A stretch of DNA of 64,000 nucleotides from Spirochaetales bacterium Spiro_09. GTDB taxonomy: Bacteria; Spirochaetota; Spirochaetia; Treponematales; Treponemataceae. This document shows, piece after piece, positions 36,239-45,059 of the stretch (position 1 is the first letter of the stretch; every line of letters starts with the position of its first letter). The position numbers and the translations under genes are program-made. The stretch covers positions 1 to 64,000 of the forward strand of contig LVBK01000017.1 of assembly GCA_001604385.1 (NCBI GenBank). The letters run 5' to 3'. The notes below the pieces were generated by a model, which was not told where the DNA came from, made no database searches, and saw only the letters and a list, made by a program, of their open reading frames with translations.

Positions 36239-36679
36239 TCAGAAGTTGAGGAGCTCGCTCAACTCGCTTTGTGAAACGACATCACGCGAATCCGAATTCG
36301 GATCATTATGTGCTATATCGTCCACAATGCGGGAGGACAACTCCTTGTGTTTCACATGAATATCCCTGATTTTCGGGATCAATTTCACAAAATCGTCTTT
36401 CAGTGATGTTTTAAGCGAGGGAATGGATTCCAAGAGCTGAATATAGCGTCTTTGACACGAATGAACACTGTGTAGCAGCTGTACATATCCGGATATTCGG
36501 GAATTTTCGGACAGCTGTCGGTATATTTTTGTGATTGTTATATCAAAAAAGAGGATGTCATCCAGCAGCTTGTCGAAAAAATATTCGGACGACAAATCAA
36601 GAAGAATACCTTCTTTAGTCAGATCGATTGAACGGGACAGATGATACAAATTATCCTGAAACACTATGTTTTGAAGCAT
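36239..36679 (-). CDS. Helical protein of unknown function
   Basis: 146 residues from ATG 36679 (GGAGG nine bases upstream; the longer ATG at 36832 has no ribosome site). Entirely helical and charged, with long heptad-like stretches such as FDKLLDDILFFDITITKIYRQ and CQRRYIQLLESIPSLK. No signal, membrane segment or recognisable family. Divergent from the rpsF operon. Confidence 0.65.
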   Translation of the reverse strand: MLQNIVFQDNLYHLSRSIDLTKEGILLDLSSEYFFDKLLDDILFFDITITKIYRQLSENSRISGYVQLLHSVHSCQRRYIQLLESIPSLKTSLKDDFVKLIPKIRDIHVKHKELSSRIVDDIAHNDPNSDSRDVVSQSELSELLNF

Positions 36680-36781
36680 TGAAGTTATCCTCCAGATTGA
36701 GCCGGGGAAGTCTGGTGATCCTCTCCGGATTTTCAAATGACCTGATTCCCTTCTTATAATATCGGCAGGTGTGTTCGATCC

Positions 36782-36810
36782 TTGACCAAACACGGTCAAA
36801 CTGATATTCT
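36782..36810 (+). promoter_or_regulatory. Promoter of the rpsF-dnaB operon
   Basis: TTGACC (36782-36787), 17-bp spacer, TATTCT (36805-36810). It gives a leader of about 85 bases before rpsF, holding a possible S6:S18-binding hairpin. Confidence 0.6.
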
Positions 36811-36839
36811 TCCATACCGGTTTTTGTCGCATGACAAGA

Positions 36840-36890
36840 CCACACTCCCGCCCGCAACTATACGAGTCGCGGGCCCAGAAATGTGTCCGT
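36840..36890 (+). promoter_or_regulatory. Candidate S6:S18-type leader hairpin before rpsF
   Basis: Stem ACAC/GTGT (36842-36845 with 36883-36886) encloses a second stem CCCGC/GCGGG (36851-36855 with 36869-36873), followed by CCG (36887-36889). The known S6:S18 leader motif also uses a hairpin and a conserved CCG upstream of rpsF. The fit here is partial, so this is only a candidate. Confidence 0.3.
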
Positions 36891-36900
36891 AGGAGGAAAC

Positions 36901-37182
36901 ATGAGAAAGTATGAACTTATGGTCATTTTCCCGTTGGAAGAAGACCTGTTCAAGGAAGGCGCTGAGGGCGTTCGCAAAATTATCGGTGATTTCGGCGCGC
37001 AGATCATCAATGAAGAGCCGTATGGCGATCGTGATCTGACCTATGAAATCAAAAAACGCAAACGGGGCCGCTATGTTCTGTTCAATATCAATGCATCACC
37101 GGAAAAAATTGTTGAAATGGATCGCCAGCTTAAATTGAATGTCAATGTGCTGACCTTCCTTTTTGTTCGCGTAGAAGAATAA
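36901..37182 (+). CDS. rpsF: 30S ribosomal protein S6
   Basis: 93 residues from ATG 36901 with AGGAGG five bases upstream. MRKYELMVIFPLEEDL start, YGDRDLTYEIKKRKRGRYVLFNI and the INASPEKIVEMDRQLKLN region are typical of S6. Binds S18 in the platform of the 30S subunit; rpsR follows two genes later. Confidence 0.97.
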   Translation: MRKYELMVIFPLEEDLFKEGAEGVRKIIGDFGAQIINEEPYGDRDLTYEIKKRKRGRYVLFNINASPEKIVEMDRQLKLNVNVLTFLFVRVEE

Positions 37183-37203
37183 CCCATTCCCAAGGAGTTG
37201 TCC

Positions 37204-37671
37204 GTGGCAGATGTAAACAGAGTAGTTCTTATTGGACGATTAACCCGTGACGCCGAGTTGAAATATACCTCCGGCGGAATGGCTGTCTGCAAGTTTTCTC
37301 TCGCGGTCAACAAACGCCGTAAAAACGGCGATCAATGGGTAGAAGAGGCGAATTTCTTCGATATCGTTCTTTGGGGACGTGCCGGGGAATCGCTCAATCA
37401 ATATTTGGTGAAGGGAAAGCAGATAGCTGTTGAAGGCGAACTGCACCAGAACAGGTGGGAACAGGACGGACAATCTAGAAGCAAGGTCGAAATCATGGCT
37501 TCAAATGTCCAGCTCCTTGGTCAGGGAGGATCCGGCTCTGCCGGTGGTTCTACGTCTTCCAGTCAGGGTAATTTTTCTCAAGGAAATGCTCCCTACCAGA
37601 AAAGAAGCGCTCCCCAGACGGAAATGGATGACTCCATTCCACCCGACTTTCCCGATGATATTCCATTTTAA
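37204..37671 (+). CDS. ssb: Single-stranded DNA-binding protein
   Basis: 155 residues from GTG 37204, with AAGGAG six bases upstream (a TTG two codons earlier is inside that site). OB fold: [50 protein letters not shown] glycine/serine-rich tail leads to the acidic tip [14 protein letters not shown] that docks partner proteins. Sits between rpsF and rpsR, the usual bacterial order. Confidence 0.97.
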   Translation: MADVNRVVLIGRLTRDAELKYTSGGMAVCKFSLAVNKRRKNGDQWVEEANFFDIVLWGRAGESLNQYLVKGKQIAVEGELHQNRWEQDGQSRSKVEIMASNVQLLGQGGSGSAGGSTSSSQGNFSQGNAPYQKRSAPQTEMDDSIPPDFPDDIPF

Positions 37672-37682
37672 GGAGAAACACT

Positions 37683-37991
37683 ATGTCTGACGAGAAGATG
37701 AGAGATATGGACGCTGATATTCAAATGCAGGATGTAATGCGCGACGACGATGGTCGTGGTTCCGGTGGCAGAAAGGGCAAGCCCTTTTTCCGGAAAAAAG
37801 TGTGCCGTTTTTGCACGCAAAAGACCCGGATTGATTACAAGGATTCTGACGGTCTGCGCCGGTATACTACAGAACGCGGAAAGATTCTTCCGCGCCGCAT
37901 TACCGGCACTTGTGCAAAGCATCAGCGCCGTTTGGCTCTCGAGATCAAACGAGCCCGCGCCCTTGCGCTGTTGCCCTACGTTGTAAGCTGA
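37683..37991 (+). CDS. rpsR: 30S ribosomal protein S18
   Basis: 102 residues. An acidic N-terminal extension of about 30 residues precedes the core [47 protein letters not shown]. CxxC plus a later Cys suggest the zinc-binding form. AAGGAGA is seven bases before the ATG. Confidence 0.97.
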   Translation: MSDEKMRDMDADIQMQDVMRDDDGRGSGGRKGKPFFRKKVCRFCTQKTRIDYKDSDGLRRYTTERGKILPRRITGTCAKHQRRLALEIKRARALALLPYVVS

Positions 37992-37993
37992 GC

Positions 37994-39001
37994 GTGAGCG
38001 ATAATTCTCGAAACAAAATCCCGGAAGCTTCCACACGGTCTCTTCCGGTGGTTTTGGTTGCGGCAGTTCTCGTCTTTATTTCTACGGAACTGCTGCCGGT
38101 TTTATTGCTTCTGTTCCCGCTACCTCTTTTTTATGTTCTTTTTGCCCATGGCCGACGGTCTTTTGTAGTGGCCCTGGCTTTGTCCTATGTGTCGGGGGTT
38201 GTGTACTCTCTATTGGTTATGTCCCGATCTTTTAATGATGCAATTTTTTCGCCCGTGTTTTTGTTTGCACCCCTTGCTTTTTTTGCTGTTGCCGACAAAA
38301 ATACAGGTTTTCGCTCTTTATACAGGTTGTTATGCTCTGCGCTTTTATTTGCCTTTATCTGGTTCATTTTTGTCACTTCCAGCGGTTTTTTGAAAGAACT
38401 TGATGACCTTATTTTATCTACCAGTGAGACCGTGTATCGTCTGACGAACGAAATGACAGCTGAAGGGAGCAGGGCTTTCAAAGGCGAGATGTTATCGGCT
38501 GCACAGCTCTATGACTTACTATGGAATACTTTACTGTATTCCCTTATGCCCATGGCTCTTGTCATGTATGCGTTTTCCTGGCGTACAGGTCGTTCGCTGG
38601 CCTGCCGGATACAGAAGTTGAAACATCTGCGCTATTCGCTCGCTGATTTTTATTGCGGGCGACATATGGTGTTTCTGGCAGCTTTCGGAATGGTTTGCAT
38701 TATAACCGGCCGGCTAACCACGTTACGGCTTTTCTTGATTTTAGGCTGGAATTTGTTGGTGTCAGCCTCCTTTATCTTTGTTTTGCAGGGTGCGGGAATT
38801 TTGCAATGTATCCTCCGGTTTTTGCGTTCTACCGGCAGGCGAATACCGCGAATTCCCCTGTTTCTTTTTGTTGTGTTCACCGTTTTCTACGGTTGGCCAG
38901 TTTTTTTGATCGCATTGTTGATCGTTGGTGTATTGGAGTGCTTTATTCCACTGCGCAAACGGTTTATCAATACAGAACATCCTTCATTGCCTGGTCAATA
39001 A
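37994..39001 (+). CDS. YybS/DUF2232-type membrane protein
   Basis: 335 residues from GTG 37994, two bases after rpsR; no ribosome site, so likely coupled. About eight membrane segments (for example VVLVAAVLVFISTELLPVLL, FVVALALSYVSGVVYSLLV, LMPMALVMYAF). DUF2232 proteins sit between rpsR and rplI in many bacteria, including Bacillus yybS, and this gene holds the same place. Function unknown. Confidence 0.75.
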   Translation: MSDNSRNKIPEASTRSLPVVLVAAVLVFISTELLPVLLLLFPLPLFYVLFAHGRRSFVVALALSYVSGVVYSLLVMSRSFNDAIFSPVFLFAPLAFFAVADKNTGFRSLYRLLCSALLFAFIWFIFVTSSGFLKELDDLILSTSETVYRLTNEMTAEGSRAFKGEMLSAAQLYDLLWNTLLYSLMPMALVMYAFSWRTGRSLACRIQKLKHLRYSLADFYCGRHMVFLAAFGMVCIITGRLTTLRLFLILGWNLLVSASFIFVLQGAGILQCILRFLRSTGRRIPRIPLFLFVVFTVFYGWPVFLIALLIVGVLECFIPLRKRFINTEHPSLPGQ

Positions 39002-39074
39002 GGGGTTCGCCTGACACTGTTGATCCAACTCCTGGACGCGGCAGTGATCAATTTTTTTTAGTAAGGAGCTCGAA

Positions 39075-39644
39075 ATGAAAGTAATTCTTAACGAAGATGT
39101 AAAGCATCTTGGTGAAGAGGGCGATGTAAAGGTTGTCGCCAATGGTTATGCGAGGAATTATCTTTTCCCCCGCAATCTCGCCCTTCCTTGTAATGATGTA
39201 ACACTTGCACATTTTGAAAGCAGAAAGGCTGAAATCGAGGCAAAGAAAGCTTCCAAGCGCAAGGATGCCGCAAGCCTCAAGGAAAAGCTCGAAGCACTGA
39301 CCATCAAATTGGTAATGCCCGCCGGTGCAAATGGAAAGCTCTATGGAGCAGTCACCAATCAGACAATTGCCGATGAACTGATCAAGCTTGGTTACGAAAT
39401 TGAGCGAAAGCGCATTGAGCTCCCCGGTTTGACTTTCAAGAGCGTGGGTAATTACTCGGTAACCGTCCGTCTGTATGAGGGTGCAACCGGTACTATTCCT
39501 GTCAGTGTTGAAGCCCAGCCCGAAAACAACGAAAAAAGCGTACCTACCCATAAGCATGAACGGGCTTCCCGCCGCCATGCAGCGGAGGAACAGCAGATCG
39601 GTGACAATGCTTCCGAATCTGCATCAACCTCCGATCAGGAGTAA
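39075..39644 (+). CDS. rplI: 50S ribosomal protein L9
   Basis: 189 residues. MKVILNEDVKHLGEEGDVKVVANGYARNYL is diagnostic; the linking helix (HFESRKAEIEAKKASKRKD) and the C-terminal RNA-binding domain end near 150. A further 40-residue disordered acidic tail (EKSVPTHKHERASRRHAAEE) is an addition. AAGGAGC precedes the ATG. Confidence 0.96.
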   Translation: MKVILNEDVKHLGEEGDVKVVANGYARNYLFPRNLALPCNDVTLAHFESRKAEIEAKKASKRKDAASLKEKLEALTIKLVMPAGANGKLYGAVTNQTIADELIKLGYEIERKRIELPGLTFKSVGNYSVTVRLYEGATGTIPVSVEAQPENNEKSVPTHKHERASRRHAAEEQQIGDNASESASTSDQE

Positions 39645-39652
39645 TACGCTCC

Positions 39653-40984
39653 ATGATTCCGTCCTCGCTCAAGGATAAGGTTCCTCCCCATAATCTGGAA
39701 GCAGAACAGGCTACACTGGGGGCGCTTCTCCTTGACGCGGACGCCGTGGGTACCGTTATTCGGTACCTGCGGCCTGACACCTTTTATTCCCTTCAAAATC
39801 AGAAAATATTCCAGGCAATTCTTCAGTTGTTCAACAAGGGTCAACGGTGTGATCTCATAACCCTGACAGAGGAATTAAGACAGAATAATTTGCTTGATGC
39901 GGCTGGCGGTCCTGCCTACATAGCTTCGCTGACCGATACCGTTCCCACAAGCGCAAATATTGAATATTACGCAAAGGTTGTCCTTGAAGGCTCTGTCAGA
40001 CGCGCCTTGCTTGGTATATCAAACAAGATTATATCGAGCGCTCATAATGAGGCAATCGACAGTCGAGCCGTTCTGGAAGACGCGCAAAAGCGAATATTCG
40101 AGCTGACCGATGCCAATCAGTCGGCAACTATCAAGACGCCGAAAGACATCATCCCCCTTGCTATCGAGGCCATTGAGCGTTTGTATCATACCCGTGACTC
40201 CTTCACCGGCGTTCCCTCGGGCTTGATAGAGCTTGACCAAATGACGAGCGGATTCCAGAAATCGGAGTTGATCATTATCGGAGCTCGACCGTCAGTAGGT
40301 AAAACAGCCCTCGCGTTGACAATGGCATCCCATACCGCAGTTAAAGAGAAAATACCGACGGCCTTCTTTTCCCTGGAAATGTCGGATATGCAGTTAATGC
40401 AGCGTCTCATTTCGTCAGAGGCCAAGATTCCCTCGGAAAAAATCCGGACTGGCTTGCTCAAGATGAGCGACTTCCAGTGTATACAGGATGCTGCCGGTCT
40501 TATTTATGATGCGCCCTTGTATATCATTGATATGCCGAACATGAAACTGCTCGATCTTCGTGCTATGGCCCGCCGTTTGAAAGCGCAATTTGACGTTCAG
40601 ATTATTTTTATCGACTACCTTACGCTCATTACCAGTGAAAATTCGCAAATCCCGCGTCACGAGCAAATCGCAGAAATTTCACGTTCATTGAAAAGTCTTG
40701 CGCGCGAATTGAACATTCCCGTCGTTGCCCTTTCCCAGGTACGACGCGATGCGGAGGGTAAAAAACCGGTTCTCGCCGATCTCCGTGAGTCCGGTTCCAT
40801 TGAACAGGATGCGGATGTTGTTATGTTTTTGCATCGCGAACGTGTGCAATCGCAACGCGATGGCGGGGATCAGTCCATCCCGACGGAACTAATTGTCGCA
40901 AAACAGCGAAACGGTCCGATTGGTGACGTCGATATTTTATTTTTGCCGCGTTATACCCTTTTTGTCAACAAAACAAACGGATAG
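39653..40984 (+). CDS. dnaB: Replicative DNA helicase DnaB
   Basis: 443 residues. N-terminal primase-interacting domain (PPHNLEAEQATLGALLLD), then the RecA-type motor: IIIGARPSVGKTALALTMA (Walker A, about 207-225), FFSLEMSDMQLMQRLIS, IIFIDYLTLI (Walker B), LSQVRRDAEGKKPVLADLRESGSIEQDADVV. Final segment IVAKQRNGPIGDV is the DnaB H4-type end. Primase dnaG is at the right end of the window. Confidence 0.97.
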   Translation: MIPSSLKDKVPPHNLEAEQATLGALLLDADAVGTVIRYLRPDTFYSLQNQKIFQAILQLFNKGQRCDLITLTEELRQNNLLDAAGGPAYIASLTDTVPTSANIEYYAKVVLEGSVRRALLGISNKIISSAHNEAIDSRAVLEDAQKRIFELTDANQSATIKTPKDIIPLAIEAIERLYHTRDSFTGVPSGLIELDQMTSGFQKSELIIIGARPSVGKTALALTMASHTAVKEKIPTAFFSLEMSDMQLMQRLISSEAKIPSEKIRTGLLKMSDFQCIQDAAGLIYDAPLYIIDMPNMKLLDLRAMARRLKAQFDVQIIFIDYLTLITSENSQIPRHEQIAEISRSLKSLARELNIPVVALSQVRRDAEGKKPVLADLRESGSIEQDADVVMFLHRERVQSQRDGGDQSIPTELIVAKQRNGPIGDVDILFLPRYTLFVNKTNG

Positions 40985-41028
40985 ATCAAATATCGAGGCA
41001 GAACGCTTTTTGACCAGTCACGTTTTGA

Positions 41029-41042
41029 CGGCGGAGCCGCCG
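41029..41042. repeat. GC-rich palindrome between dnaB and the WD40-like gene
   Basis: CGGCG, loop GAGC, CGCCG; no U-tract. Contains GCGGAGCC, also found at 12794 and 25798. Confidence 0.6.
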
Positions 41043-41068
41043 CCAAGAACGCTCTTGCAGACATGCTA

Positions 41069-43105
41069 TCAATATTCCATCCACATGTGCTTGTCGGTAA
41101 AAACTGCAGAAATTTCCGGTACGGAGGAATTCATCCGATACCAGGTTATTGAGCCATCATGATTCAAGGTAACCATATAGGAATCCATGGCAATAACCCG
41201 TTCCGGGAGGGAACTAGCACGATTGAATCGTTTTTGCGTGCCATTTTCTGTATAGAGTGCGGTGACCGATGTTTTTCCCAGTGTAGTAAAGAGCCCCTTT
41301 CCGTCATACGCCGAATAGGCCGTCAGGTCTTCATCCCCATACGCAGCTTCGGGTTTGATTATCGCCTGAGCAGCAGTTTCATGATCGACGCTAATTTTGA
41401 TCAATTCAGTTTGGGCTCCGGAGTCGTTTTTACGCACCAGAAACGCATGCAAAACAGATTCGTTCAATTCAGTTTGGGATAATTTCAAACCATAACAGAG
41501 ATCCCCATCCGCTTTCAGGGGTACGGTTTCACCGGTTTCCGTATGGATATACTGTAATACGAAGGGAGATATTGTCGTGTAGGATTTTGAAACAATCAGT
41601 TTATTGGTGTGTATAAGAACCGCGTCCTGAATACCCGCACCCTGATAGGTGAATGCAACCCGGGAAGTATCGATGTCGACAACAGTAATCAGACGCGAGC
41701 CCTCCACAAGAGATGCATATCGCCCGGTAAGCTGAACGGAACGAATAGAATCCACCGGTTCATGAAGAATTGTCCGTGTGTCCCCGTCAAGTGAGGTTTT
41801 CACGAAGGGAGCCGTGCGGGTAGTTGACCAGAAAAACAGTTCGCCCTCATGCATTCTTACTCTGTTTCCCTCAATCCGGTCAAATGCGAATACAGGCGGT
41901 CTTCCGGGACCCGATGAAATAAACAACGCTCCATCGGAAAGGACAAATAATCGGGCTCCATCTGAATGGATGTCATCTATTCTTGTAATCCGGTGTGCGG
42001 TAACCGCTGTAAATGTCGAATCCTGATTAGCCGGGTTGTTTCGTTTACAGGAATATACGGCACCTTGACTGGTACCGATAAAAACATTGCTTGTGTTTAC
42101 TGTCACAGCGGTGATCTCATTGTCGGCAAAGGTGTCAGGCAGTATCCTGTTGTCCGATCCGTCATGAAGGATAATTCTGCCTTCCTCATCTTTTGAAAAC
42201 CACAGTATGTCGGCATCCGTTTCCGCAGCGGAAAAAACCGGAATAGGCGTAGATACTGTACGGAGTGTGCGGCCGGTAGTTGTTTCTACTATGTATATTT
42301 GTCCATCCTTGTACCCTGCAAGAGACAGACCATTAGCGAAAAGAACCGTGTTTACAAGAGATGTTGGTCCCGGATATTCTGCCCGCTCCGTTCCTTTTTG
42401 TATGTCAGTGTATACAATTCTGCCAGAGGGACCGTACGTTATGATATTTGTTTCGGACGCGCCGGTTGCTGCAAAGGACACAATTCCGGGAGATTTCGCG
42501 AATACGGTTTTCAGTGATCCTGTGTTGCCGTCAAGTGTGGTAATTCCTTCAACCGAGGTATTGCCAACGAACAGGTACGTGCCCCTGGCTGACCAACTTA
42601 TACTGGTTACTGAATCCCGAAACCGCTTGGCATACAGTCTTTTCTTCTGCATAACATCCCAGACGGACACACGGTGTACGCTGAATCCATCCGACTCGTA
42701 TGCCGCAATCACTGTGCCGTCCGGATGCGGAGCAATTTGTTTTACCGGAATATTCGAAATCTGCCAGGTATCAACGAACCCTTCTGCTGTATACCAGGAA
42801 ATGAATCCGTCGACAGATGCACTGAAGTAAGTCCTGGCATCGCGGGCTATCTTCAGGTCGGTTACCTCTTTTTCATGCATTCTGGCAAAAGAATTCGCCT
42901 TCCAGAATGTTGCGGTAAGTTCCGTCCCGGAACTATCCTCGCTGCTGTGTTCGTCTATTTCCTCGACTATCGCCGATGGAGAGTCTTGAAGCCGGGGACT
43001 ATACCCTTCAATCTCGTGAAGAACTGGTCTGGTTTTTGCTTCTACTGACGTGCAGGAGACGATCAGCGTCGTAAGACATAATAATATGGTCAACCGGTTA
43101 ATCAT
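41069..43105 (-). CDS. Large lipoprotein, WD40-like beta-propeller
   Basis: 678 residues from ATG 43105; GAGGA lies nine bases upstream. Signal peptide ends LIVSC (lipobox). From about 50 on come repeating four-strand units such as RDARTYFSASVDGFISWYT, HPDGTVIAAYESDGFSVHRVSVWD, SWSARGTYLFVGNTSVEGITTLD and LASYKDG-type strands, in the pattern of WD40/YncE propellers, possibly two propellers in series. Overlaps the CpXC gene by eight bases. Function unknown. Confidence 0.82.
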   Translation of the reverse strand: MINRLTILLCLTTLIVSCTSVEAKTRPVLHEIEGYSPRLQDSPSAIVEEIDEHSSEDSSGTELTATFWKANSFARMHEKEVTDLKIARDARTYFSASVDGFISWYTAEGFVDTWQISNIPVKQIAPHPDGTVIAAYESDGFSVHRVSVWDVMQKKRLYAKRFRDSVTSISWSARGTYLFVGNTSVEGITTLDGNTGSLKTVFAKSPGIVSFAATGASETNIITYGPSGRIVYTDIQKGTERAEYPGPTSLVNTVLFANGLSLAGYKDGQIYIVETTTGRTLRTVSTPIPVFSAAETDADILWFSKDEEGRIILHDGSDNRILPDTFADNEITAVTVNTSNVFIGTSQGAVYSCKRNNPANQDSTFTAVTAHRITRIDDIHSDGARLFVLSDGALFISSGPGRPPVFAFDRIEGNRVRMHEGELFFWSTTRTAPFVKTSLDGDTRTILHEPVDSIRSVQLTGRYASLVEGSRLITVVDIDTSRVAFTYQGAGIQDAVLIHTNKLIVSKSYTTISPFVLQYIHTETGETVPLKADGDLCYGLKLSQTELNESVLHAFLVRKNDSGAQTELIKISVDHETAAQAIIKPEAAYGDEDLTAYSAYDGKGLFTTLGKTSVTALYTENGTQKRFNRASSLPERVIAMDSYMVTLNHDGSITWYRMNSSVPEISAVFTDKHMWMEY

Positions 43106-43718
43106 GGGCGGTATCCTCGATAAGTATATTTTTGCAGGAAATATACATTTTGTTTTGCAATCCCGCATACAGTGAATTTCCGGGATTGGATCGTACGTCT
43201 TCCCGTATTGTATTATACAGTGTTAGTGGTACCCGGGTTACAGCCATCTCGTTTTCTTTCAGACCGTAGATATGAAAAACCAGTTCCTGTCGGTCATTGA
43301 TCCCATTATACAGAATCTCAAGATTGGGAGTTGATCCACCTTCGCTTGCCTTGGTAGCAAGATGATATTTGATTGCCTCTATACTCAGGCAGTCAAGTTC
43401 ATCCTTGATTACTGCAAGGCGGTCACAGAGTTCAGCGTAGCCGAACACGACGGAAATACCATCGGGTACCGTTTTGATATCTCCAAGATAGGCCAGCCGT
43501 TCTATTTCAGGAAGCATGATCACTGTCGCATTCTTTGAAACCCATTCTATACGGGTCTCGAGGTCAAGACGTAGTTCCGCATTACATGCGGGACATATAC
43601 AGGTCAAAAAGGTATTGTCCTGGATGCTGGCATAATATTCAGGATTTGAATCAAGGTTGATTACATCGGGAATATCCGCCATGAAGTGCTGATCACAATG
43701 ACAGGTAATGCTTCGCAT
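43098..43718 (-). CDS. CpXC-domain protein
   Basis: 206 residues. N-terminal zinc-binding CpXC domain: ITCHCDQHFMADIPDVINLDSNPE followed by FLTCICPACNAELRLDL (CxC ... CPxC). The C-terminal 100 residues are alpha/beta and unassigned. AAGGAG precedes the ATG. Transcribed just after rseP and before the WD40-like lipoprotein. Confidence 0.85.
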   Translation of the reverse strand: MRSITCHCDQHFMADIPDVINLDSNPEYYASIQDNTFLTCICPACNAELRLDLETRIEWVSKNATVIMLPEIERLAYLGDIKTVPDGISVVFGYAELCDRLAVIKDELDCLSIEAIKYHLATKASEGGSTPNLEILYNGINDRQELVFHIYGLKENEMAVTRVPLTLYNTIREDVRSNPGNSLYAGLQNKMYISCKNILIEDTAHD

Positions 43719-43733
43719 ATGTATCTCCTTATA

Positions 43734-45059
43734 TTAACGGGACAAGAAACGTATATCGCTGAAAAGAGCCAACAAAAATACAGTCATTATCAGGGCCATA
43801 CCGACTAATTGTGCATTATACAATATCTTTGGCTTGATTTGTTTTCTGATAACAAGCTCTATTGCAGCCAGCATGATTTGACCGCCATCAAGTACCGGAA
43901 CGGGCAGAAGGTTCATCAAGAAAAGCGAAACACAAATGATGGCAATGAGTTCCCCAAGTCCGCTCATACTTGTTGAGGCAACTTCACCAATCATGAGCGT
44001 GATACGGACAGGCCCCGATACTGCCTCTCCCAGGTCAACACCCTTAAATAAAAGGCCAAGACTTTTAAATGTGAGGGACATCAGCTTGACCGTTTCCTGG
44101 GTGCCGACAACAAGACTTCCGGGGAATCCTGCCCCGGGCACGGTTATGGGGATGGTATCCCATATAATTCCCGTTTCAATATCTCTTCCGTCATCGGGAT
44201 ATAACAGTACCAAAAGGTAATCAATTACCAGATCATTGCGTTGAATTCGTATGGTTACCTGTTCTGGTTTGTCGGAAAGCGCAGTTATAAAATCCATATA
44301 ATTACTGACAGAGGTACCATTAACCGCGATGATTTCATCCTTATCGCGTAATCCGGCAGTTTCTGCCGCTGAACCCGGTTTTATTGATGCAATAGTGAGG
44401 GGTACCCATGGATAAATACCAATTCTTCCACCGCCTGTTTTTTTATCGAGCGATGGAACGATACGGGTTGTCTGTGTTGTCCCATTGCGTTCAAACTTTA
44501 TGGTAAGTTCTTTCCCTGCACTAACAGCAATTGTTTGTTGTATATCCGCCCAGGTCTCCGTTTGTTTGGCATCGATAAATAGAATTCGGTCACCTGCCAT
44601 AAGACCGGCATCATCGGCGGGTGTTCGTTCCTGCGTATACACCGAAGAGGGAATAATCCTATTTCCGTGGGTGTTATAGCTGTACCCTGTTGCGCTCACA
44701 ATGGTCAACGCTAGTACAGCAAATAAAAGATTAGCCAGGGGGCCTGCAAAAGATATCCATATGCGTTTCACAGCCGAGGCACCATAAAATGATCCTGGTT
44801 CCGAGGGTATTGCACTGAGGCCTCTGTCCAGGGCTTCTCTGAATGCGTGCTCTCCCTTCATACCGCAATAGCCGCCGATGGGGAAGGCCGATAGTCGATA
44901 TTCAGTATTTCCATATTTCTTTTTCAGCAAAACCGGTCCCCATCCGATGGAAAAGCTCTCGACCGTAACACCGCACATACGGGCAGCAAGGAAATGACCG
45001 AGTTCGTGAATGAAAATGACAACCCCAAGAGCAAGTATTCCGAAGATAATTTGTATCAT
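43734..45059 (-). CDS. rseP: Site-2 protease RseP
   Basis: 441 residues. Intramembrane zinc protease: FIHELGHFLAARMCGV (HExxH) near residue 18 and MNLLPVPVLDGGQI near 390 (the LDG motif), with two PDZ-type domains between (AGLMAGDRILFIDAKQTE and AGLRDKDEIIAVNGTSV). Cleaves anti-sigma factors or signal peptides in the membrane. ATGA overlap with dxr. Confidence 0.95.
   Translation of the reverse strand: MIQIIFGILALGVVIFIHELGHFLAARMCGVTVESFSIGWGPVLLKKKYGNTEYRLSAFPIGGYCGMKGEHAFREALDRGLSAIPSEPGSFYGASAVKRIWISFAGPLANLLFAVLALTIVSATGYSYNTHGNRIIPSSVYTQERTPADDAGLMAGDRILFIDAKQTETWADIQQTIAVSAGKELTIKFERNGTTQTTRIVPSLDKKTGGGRIGIYPWVPLTIASIKPGSAAETAGLRDKDEIIAVNGTSVSNYMDFITALSDKPEQVTIRIQRNDLVIDYLLVLLYPDDGRDIETGIIWDTIPITVPGAGFPGSLVVGTQETVKLMSLTFKSLGLLFKGVDLGEAVSGPVRITLMIGEVASTSMSGLGELIAIICVSLFLMNLLPVPVLDGGQIMLAAIELVIRKQIKPKILYNAQLVGMALIMTVFLLALFSDIRFLSR

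Noticed and set aside
40995-41050. Intrinsic terminator after dnaB
   Set aside because: The palindrome has no T-run on either strand; kept only as a repeat.
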